Shown here: in pieces, positions 57,199 to 64,000 of the stretch
Layout of the letters: each line of letters starts with the position of its first letter
Numbering within the stretch: position 1 is the first letter of the stretch
NCBI RefSeq assembly: GCF_003254395.2
Contig: NC_037652.1
Span: forward strand, 1,141,001-1,205,000
From: Apis mellifera
Lineage: Eukaryota > Arthropoda > Insecta > Hymenoptera > Apidae
Direction: 5' to 3'
DNA length: 64,000 nucleotides
Notes under the pieces: generated by a model
Database searches by the model: none
The model's input: only the letters and a program-made list of their open reading frames with translations
What the model was told of the DNA's origin: nothing
Position numbers and translations under genes: made by a program

Positions 57199-57231
57199 CT
57201 AAGGAAATCACCGATCGGGCGCAAAAAGCGG

Positions 57232-57325
57232 GAGGGAAAGAGGGGGTGGGCAAGAGGGAGAGAGGGAGAGAAAAAGAGGGAGGGAGGGAGGGAAAAAAGA
57301 GACAAGAGAGGACAAGAGGGATCCT
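57232..57325 (+). repeat. Homopurine tract
   Basis: Almost pure G/A on the plus strand, with GGGAGAGAGGGAGAG and GGGAGGGAGGGAGG blocks. Homopurine mirror-like tracts can form triplex DNA, and the GGGAGGGAGGGAGGG block also meets the quadruplex pattern. Confidence 0.8.
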
Positions 57326-57880
57326 CGTAGCGAGTCGCCATTGTGTTTTCTAACCTCCGGTAAAATTCGTGACGTTGTAACCAGCCCGGCGTGCACAACT
57401 CGGTGATCGTGACTCGTGACCGTCGTGCACCTTTGCCCCTCTTTCCGGTTCTGAAGCCGCGAAACCAGCCAAGAAAATTATCCGTCCAACGAGAAAGAAG
57501 CTTGGCCCGGCCTCGTTCACGACTGGATAACCGGCGGAAATAAAATGCGCTTCAACGAGTCCTCTCCTCTCCATTCTACTCGAAGAGGAAGTTCCTCCTC
57601 GTCTTCCTCCTCCGCCGCTTCTTCGCGACCCTCCTTTCTTTTTTCTTTTTTTTTTCTTTGCCCCTTTACGCTCGTTTCGGATTGTGTTCCCTTATATAGA
57701 AAATAAGAGCACGATGGAAACAACAACGTCTCCTCGGACTTGTTATTGTTTTACGCCCCTCTCCCGAATGAAACGATGCGACCGATTTTTCGTGTGTCGT
57801 TGGGGAAACTGTCTTCGACCTGTTTTTCCGTTTGGTCGCGCGTTAACGTTTCTTACTCGGATATTGTGAAGATAAACTGT

Positions 57881-58559
57881 ATGTAATGAAAAGTTGATAT
57901 TATTCGGTGAATTTGGATTATTTTCTTTTTTTTTTTTAATAATAGTATTTTCTAATACTTTAACAAGTATTTCTTGTTTTCTCTTATATGAAATAATTAT
58001 ATAAAATGATATAAGTTGTAAATTCTTAATTAAAAAATAACAGCAATGGTTCCTTAAGAAAACAATTACAGATTGACAATTTTACTCATCAGTAAAAACT
58101 CGTTATAATTCTGTTTCAAGAAGATCAATGAGTATAAATATATTATCTTATAAGAAGAAAGGAAATTAGGACAATTTATTTTTCGTCCAAAAATCTCTTT
58201 GAATGCGCGAAATATTTTTTATAATGTAATTATAGAGCATTGATACCCAATTATTTTATAATTTAAATCTCATACCATTATATCTCATACCATTACATTT
58301 AAAAAAAATTTAACTCCCTCGAAATGGAATATATATATATATTTAATATTCGTATAAAATTCGTATAAAATTAGTTTTAATAACACAATTTATTAATTAA
58401 ACTTACATAGAATGTGTAAAAACTTTCTTGATTGAATATGTATATTCAAATTGACCTTTTATCTTATTGAAATAGTTTTCGAAATGAAGAATTGTATTAA
58501 TTAGTATTTTACTAATTAGTTTCCAGAATTTTCGAGCCCATTCTCTAGATTTTTAGAGC
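57881..58559. other. AT-rich spacer
   Basis: AT-rich, with a local direct duplication of TCTCATACCATTA words (about 58269-58292) and CGTATAAAATT words at 58350-58370. No gene. Confidence 0.6.
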
Positions 58560-58765
58560 TTTCTCTGACATCACATTATGATTAAAAGTAATAGAGAGGG
58601 AAAAGGTAACCGGGGAAAGCATAAACTCAGTTGGCAGTTCCGTTCAACAAACTAACTGGAGAGATATAAGTTTAGTTGGCAGTCTTCAGTTAGCTTTTTC
58701 CCTCCCCATACTACTCCCAAATCATACTGTAACTCTAAAAGTCTAGAGCTCCCTGCAGCAATTTT
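58560..58765. promoter_or_regulatory. Small GC patch with duplicated AGTTGGCAGT
   Basis: AGTTGGCAGT occurs at 58629-58638 and 58674-58683, each preceded four bases earlier by ATAA, giving a 45-bp direct repeat. TTGGCA is the half-site of NFI-class factors. A TATAA word at 58665-58669 and TTCAGTT at 58685-58691 would fit a TATA-plus-initiator pair with slightly short spacing. Read on the minus strand, the segment has an open frame (58652-58882) with no motif. Confidence 0.3.
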
Positions 58766-59539
58766 GCTCAAACTTAAATTAAGCGAGTACTCCAATCTAA
58801 AATACATCTTGACATATTCTCTTGGAATTATTAGACAAAATTCATCATTACAATTATAATCTGTGTTGGATAATATTATCATAATTCTGCTCTATGTTGG
58901 ATAATATATATATAATTAGAACTTGTACATAAACAAATAGAAATAAGAACGATCATTTATAGCAGTTGGTTTTTCCAGAAAACAAAACATTTTCTCTTTT
59001 CCATAACAATATCAACTGTATACTATTTAAACATATAATAAGAGCATTTCTAGAAAATACATTTCTTTTCTATTTAATAATTTATTAATTATCGACTATT
59101 TTTTCATTATATTTCACTATATTTTTCAGGAAATTTTTGATTCGACTATTGCATGATTGTCGCTATATACTTGTGAGATATAAATATTTTACTGTATTGA
59201 ATATAAGAATTATAGATATATACAGAATCGAATAAAATTGTGAATTCATTATTATATTTTTAATTATAATATATATAAAAATAAACAAAATACTCAAAAA
59301 TAATATTTTTTGCATATTTATATTGTATATTATATTCAATAATTATTTCTTGATCATCAAAATAACTAATATAAACATGTTATGAAATGTACTCACAATT
59401 CTATAATAATAAAGAAGATTAAATTGTAATTAAACTTTTTTATTTTAGATTACTAAATTTTCTTGACTTTCGAATGAAGAAGAAATGAAGAAAAAAATTG
59501 TGATTCACGTGAAAATAGAATCGAATGAATCTACAACAA
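58766..59539. other. AT-rich spacer
   Basis: AT-rich. No gene. Confidence 0.6.
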
Positions 59540-60245
59540 TAGAACAACGGGTTAAATTTCTCCGCTTCAACTTCCAGAATGTTGCCGGAACGTGACGTAT
59601 CCGTGTTCGTTAGCAACGTGAATCGAACAGTACACGAAACACATTGTCGATCACGATAAAATCAGTCGAGACGGCCAGGAGGGCGATCCTCGAGGACGAC
59701 GACACAGGGAAATAAAAGCGGACGAGACGAGAGGATGAGGACGGGAACAGGAGAAGGTGAATAGAGAACGTTTGACGGGAAGGAGAGGGGAGGAGGGGGA
59801 GGAGGAGGAGGAGGAGGAGGAGAGTCTCGCAGTCGGTCGGGTCTCGACTTTAATTGGACTCAAAAAATCGACAGACCGACGACTACGTGAAGAGGTTCGC
59901 GGACTTCGAAGCAATTTGGGTGAAAAGATAAGGACGTTGCCGGAGGAAAGGGAAATAATAAGAGGCGGAGGCGAGCGTTGTCGAATTGAAAGACCAATTT
60001 GTAGCGGTGCCGAGCCGCTCGAAGACACTATTAGCGTCAGTTATGACGAGCGGAAAAGGTACACGAGGGGGGAGGTGAACGGGCAGCTTTGGCTTGAGAA
60101 ACTGGAAAACTTACCCCCTAGCCGAGGGGTGAGTGGTGCATCTTGTAATCAAACGGGAACGACTGGCTTCTCGTCGATCGACTTTGACTCGATCGTGTAG
60201 AGACTTTGCGATATTTTGTTTTCGAGACGTTATCATATTTTACGG
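59540..60245. promoter_or_regulatory. GC island with GGA repeat and opposed donor sites
   Basis: CpG- and purine-rich island. The 147-codon plus frame (59757-60200) and the 125-codon minus frame (59651-60028) are both open because of the GGA/TCC repeat (poly-Glu versus poly-Ser), so neither is called as a gene. At 60109-60134, a minus-strand GTAAGT donor and a plus-strand GTGAGT donor face away from each other across CCCCCTAGCCGAGGG, an 8-of-9 inverted repeat. Bidirectional first exons would look like this, but so could chance. Confidence 0.3.
59787..59822. repeat. (GGA)n repeat
   Basis: GGGGAGGAGGGGGAGGAGGAGG-type tract of about 36 bases. G-rich strand meets the loose quadruplex pattern. 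Confidence 0.9.
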
Positions 60246-61779
60246 GGCACGCGTGCTTTGTTTTAAATTAAATGGTGTATTTTTTATTATATAGAATTAA
60301 GGCTAAATGAGATGTTATGATCCATTAGATGCTATTATCTCGTTTTGCTATCTCATTGTTATTATTGGTAGTGAAAAGTGTTTATTGAATTATTTAGTTG
60401 AATGGTTTCAGGAGAGATGTTTTAATATTGTTGCTGTTTTAAATGCATAGAAAATATATGAAAGTTATTTATATCATTTGATATTCTCTGTAACAAATTT
60501 ATTATTTATTATATTACTTTATATACTTATGTTTAATAATCATTATAGGAAAAATGAGGAGACGATATTTTATTATTTATATTCTTGTTGACAAAAAATT
60601 TTGTGAAATTTATTTCAAAATTGATTGCTGTGATATCATATATATATTAATCTCTATACATATTTTCTAAAAGTTGTTTTTCAAATAGAAAAGGTTTAAA
60701 TTTATTCAATATATTTCTATTTAACAGTTGATATTATTGGATTTATTTATTTGATGTGAAAATATTCTTAATTTATTCATAAATATGAGAAAAACAAATA
60801 TGCAATTCTTTTAAGCATAAATAATTTAAAATTTGTTACAGCAATGGAAAATGTTAAATCAAGCTATCTTAATTATTTGTTTTTTATAATATGCATAAAG
60901 AAATTAAGGTTATATAGATATATTAACATTGAAGAAATTTTATTTCAAATGGTTCATATGTAAGAAGATAATTTCAATTATCCACAATAAAATTTGAAAT
61001 ATTTTCATAATTATTATTATATTATTCAATTTTATATTTATAACACAATAAAGTATATTTTGTATGTTAAAATTAAAAATATTGAAATAGAATAAAATGT
61101 CGATTTTATAATTCTAAAAATTCTTTTGCAATCACATTTAAATCTAAAAAAGAAATGGAATAAAATGTTGAATTCACTTAGATCTATCTCAAAAAATCAA
61201 GACATATTAAAAAATTTGTTTCTACAAATTTCTCCAATTATTCTTAAATTTCTAAAAAGTAGAATAAAATGACAAATTCATAATCATCACAAAGATTTAA
61301 GCATATTAAAAGATTTGTTCCTAAAAATTTCTTTTCAATCATCTCTTCACATAAACCATGAATCAAAACATAACATTATGATATGCTAATTAACATGTAA
61401 GAAATTATCTCATACATATTCTTCTACAAAACAATTGAATATACAAATTATATAATATTAAAATACATAATATTAAAATACAAATCAATTCATGAAACAT
61501 CTTTGAAGAAATTATTTATTTCATTTCTTTACATATATTTATCATTTATTTATTTTCATTAAAATTTTCATTAAAATAATAATATAATAATCTGTATTAT
61601 ATATTATAATTCATTAGAATAGAAATGTTATGAAAATCATAATTCAAAAGAGATTTTTATAAACTCTTGAATATACAATATTAATATATTCATAGAAATA
61701 TATAGAGATATATTAGATCAAATTTAAAAATCAAAACAACTTATACAAAAATATTGGTTTATCAATCAATTTATTTACC
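60246..61779. other. Long AT-rich spacer
   Basis: About 1.5 kb AT-rich. Repeated words such as AGAATAAAATG(T/A)C(G/A)A(A/T)TT at about 61090, 61160 and 61261, each followed by TCTAAAAATT- or AAAAATTTC-like words, suggest a decayed ~80-100 bp tandem unit (about 61085-61330). No gene. Confidence 0.45.
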
Positions 61780-61995
61780 AACTTACAGACAATTAAAGTT
61801 TATATTAGACAAAGCATTACAAGGTTTTTAGACCAATTTATTTCTACTTATACCATTTCATCGTATCTTCATCTCCTCTTATCTAACTTAAATTATAACT
61901 CAGCGAATAATTCTTAACCAACATTTTTGTATCTATTACCAATTTTTATATTTATTTATTTCAATCTCCAGAATCAACTCTTTAAATATATATAT
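61780..61995 (+). repeat. Dispersed repeat R1, copy 7
   Basis: CCAACTTACAGACAATTAAA (resembling 25796) precedes TTAAATTATAACTCAGCGAA, AACCAACATTTTTGTATCTA and ATTTCAATCTCCAGAATCAA. Block order is as in the other copies, particularly 38625-38800. Confidence 0.55.
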
Positions 61996-62039
61996 TGCAA
62001 ATAAATAAAATAAAAATAAATCTTAAAATACACATCACC

Positions 62040-62640
62040 AACGACCCATCATCATCCCAAAACTCTACCAAGATTCAAATTCTTAAACCTTGCAAAGCAG
62101 CACGCCTATTCATCTGCCCATTTCCATGGTCCGCGAATTACCAGAATTTTTCTCGTCCCCTCCACGTTCCATTCCTCAACCCCAGATACGATTCATCACT
62201 CTGGATGGCCTCCAACCCCCTTATCCACCACGTTCTCCATCTTTCGCATCTCTCCTTTGGGTGGATGGTGCATCAAGGATGCATGTATTCGTTGATCCCA
62301 GGCCAAGATACGTAGGCAATACTCGGGTGCCGTGGGGACGTGGAAAAATACTACCCCTTTCTGTTCCTCGTCTCTTCCGCCCCTTATCCAGCGCGACTTG
62401 CACTGTCTTCAAACGTCAACGCGATTTGTATCGCTTGGATATTGCTCGGGCGAAAAAATGAAATTTCTACCTTCTGGCCTTTTCTGATGGGATTTCTTAT
62501 GGAACGGGGCTGGATCTCTGGCTTTTCGAGGATTTCCTTCTTCGAAATTATTTTCCCGCTTACCACGATCTTTGCGTCCTGAGGATTCGTGTCTTTGTGG
62601 TCTTTGAGTTTATGGTATGATGCATTCAAGTTTCATTACG
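62040..62640. promoter_or_regulatory. GC island with overlapping frames
   Basis: GC-rich at 62060-62600. Plus frames 61995-62315 (106 codons), 62090-62461 (123 codons) and 62340-62582 overlap in three phases, and minus frames are also open, so none is favoured. The 62090 frame is Pro/Arg/Ser/Leu-rich with no motif recognised. On the minus strand, 22 codons starting at 62629 (MNASYHKLKDHKDTNPQDAK...) end at a GTG|GTAAGC donor (62564-62559). It could be a small exon, but this is not secure. Confidence 0.3.
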
Positions 62641-63930
62641 AGAAGGAATTTGGTATTTGGATTAGAGTAGATTATAATACTCTGTCGAGATTTTATAAGT
62701 CAATTATTCGTTTTGTGAATTTTTACGTGTAATATTTATGTGTATATATATATATATTTGTTTAATATTAAAAATATCTATTTCTCGTATCTAAATATTT
62801 ATTTTATACATAAGTAATTGTAATTAAAGTGATTGTAATATCATGAAAATAAATAGGTACATGTAATTATATTTTTATTTCTAAAAAATAATATTAATTT
62901 TGTCAAAAACATTTTCATGCTCTCAATAATCATAAAATAAATTAATCATAAAAATAAAATAATTATTTAATCATAATCTCCTCATACATTAGTTATTTTC
63001 GATAGAAGAGAACTAGAATTAAAGATAGAATAGAATTAAATATAATAATATTTGAAATAATTTCTATTGGATTGATATTAAATGTGATTTAACTACTTTT
63101 AAAATTATTGTATTTTTCATAATTCTTGCGGTATAATTTTAACCTCGTTGAGATAATAAAATATCAAAGTGCAAAGTGAAGGAAATAGGATGGTATTAAT
63201 ATCAGAGAGAAATAAAGACATGATATAAATCTTAAGTTCCATAAAACATGAAAAATTATCTTCTATATCTTATAAAATATGATGCAATTTATTTCGAATC
63301 ACTAAATTTGGAATTTCGAAAATTTCATTTTTAATTCAATAATGATAAATAAGAAATTGACCAAGTTTAAAATATTCATTTTAATTTATTACAATTTTAT
63401 TAAAATCTCTTATAATGTAAAAATATTTAATTTTGAAAAAATATAAAAAAAAATGGAACAATTACAATATTTTATTTTAATCAACTAGCACTTATCATAA
63501 ATATAGATCATGATTTTTCTACAAAAATTTTAGTATTTGATATTAGTGATTTTTAATTTTTGTTTTATTTTTTATATTATATTATTTTCATTTTTTTGTT
63601 TATAAATAATTTTTTTCTCTCAATAAATAAATAGTGTATCTAAATTTTAAATATAAAAATTAATTTTATAAATAATAAAAAATTTATAAGCATATCTATG
63701 TAATATATATATGTATATGTTTTTTTTCTTTATTTATAATATACGCAATACATAAATGTGACATATCGTAATCGTCCATTATATTTCCAGTCAGGAATTC
63801 TATAGATATTAAAAGAACTTAAAAAAAATTTTTTAGAGGCTATAAAAAAAATTCCTTTTCATCGAGAATTAAATGTGAAATTATAATTATATAATACAAT
63901 TACATAACGTAAAATTTTTTTTGTCATATA

Positions 63931-63984
<54 letters not shown>

Positions 63985-64000
63985 TATTGATATTGATACA
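62641..64000. other. AT-rich spacer to window end
   Basis: AT-rich to the end with a (AT)n run at 63935-63978. No gene. Confidence 0.6.
63935..63978. repeat. (AT)22 microsatellite
   Basis: 44 uninterrupted bases of AT close to the right edge. Confidence 0.95.

Larger units (their letters stand above)
56750..57880. promoter_or_regulatory. Largest GC island, promoter-like
   Basis: About 1.1 kb of CpG-rich sequence with a long purine tract (57232-57325), a pyrimidine tract (57580-57665) and a CGTGACGTTG word (57368-57377) containing the TGACGT half-CRE. Both strands are open in several phases, so frames are weak evidence. CpG density, size and flanking homopurine/homopyrimidine tracts resemble a promoter plus first exon more than any other island here. 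Transcription direction is not determined. Confidence 0.4.

Noticed and set aside
56758..57253. Four overlapping frames of 85-113 codons on both strands
   Set aside because: Mutually overlapping and explained by lack of stop codons in GC-rich DNA. Only the splice-bounded 57049-57198 segment was kept as a weak candidate.
59651..60200. 147-codon plus and 125-codon minus open frames
   Set aside because: Both cross the GGA/TCC repeat (poly-Glu on one strand, poly-Ser on the other) and are open at the same place, which indicates low-complexity composition, not coding selection. No domain recognised.
62090..62461. 123-codon plus frame
   Set aside because: All three plus phases and some minus phases are open here, and there is no recognisable family or codon-position signal by eye.
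1..64000. DNA transposon (mariner-type) or retroelement coding sequence
   Set aside because: No frame with transposase, reverse transcriptase or integrase motifs was recognised in any phase. Dispersed repeats are short and non-coding.
1..64000. Bacterial-type operons, Shine-Dalgarno sites or terminators
   Set aside because: Composition, microsatellites and absence of long frames fit eukaryotic non-coding DNA. A-rich/G-rich words before ATGs are not meaningful here.

Overview
The window looks like non-coding DNA from a very AT-rich insect genome, most likely a honey bee (Apis) or a close hymenopteran relative. This rests on three things seen by eye: long AT-only stretches with many AT, CT and poly(A/T) microsatellites; short GC-rich islands in which CpG is common rather than depleted; and no bacterial operons and no intact transposon or retroelement reading frame. 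The species assignment is inference.

No protein-coding gene, tRNA, rRNA or CRISPR array can be called with confidence. Open frames are short (longest 147 codons), mostly confined to GC islands where stop codons are rare by composition, often open on both strands at once, and show no family motif I recognise. The window is best read as intergenic DNA or part of one or more very long introns. Some islands carry good splice signals or protein-like short frames, and these are listed at low confidence: 7263-7495 (-), 11607-11627 (+), 35351-35473 (+), 42677-42904 (+), 43741-43903 (+), 55210-55419 (+), 55363-55406 (-), 57049-57198 (-).

The main architecture is an alternation of roughly 35-40 GC islands (about 150-1100 bp) with AT-rich spacers, on average one island per 1.5-2 kb from end to end. 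Several islands have clustered homeodomain cores (190-570, 11450-11880, 21100-21300), one has a perfect POU octamer (33500-33507), and one has a tandem CACGTG pair (18114-18125). They look like regulatory elements or small exons.

The AT-rich spacers are not featureless. They contain several families of diverged dispersed repeats that recur within the window. R1 has about eight copies on both strands. R2, R3 and R4 are pairs. R5 is a local direct duplication at 27.5/28.1 kb. R6 is a composite repeat at 14.5/22.1 kb. There is also a degenerate tandem array (8.14-9.05 kb), two strand-asymmetric degenerate tracts (13.1-13.85 kb purine-rich, 36.0-36.5 kb pyrimidine-rich), several perfect palindromes, and a strong G-quadruplex candidate (9522-9545). 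Family names R1-R6 are labels for this report only.
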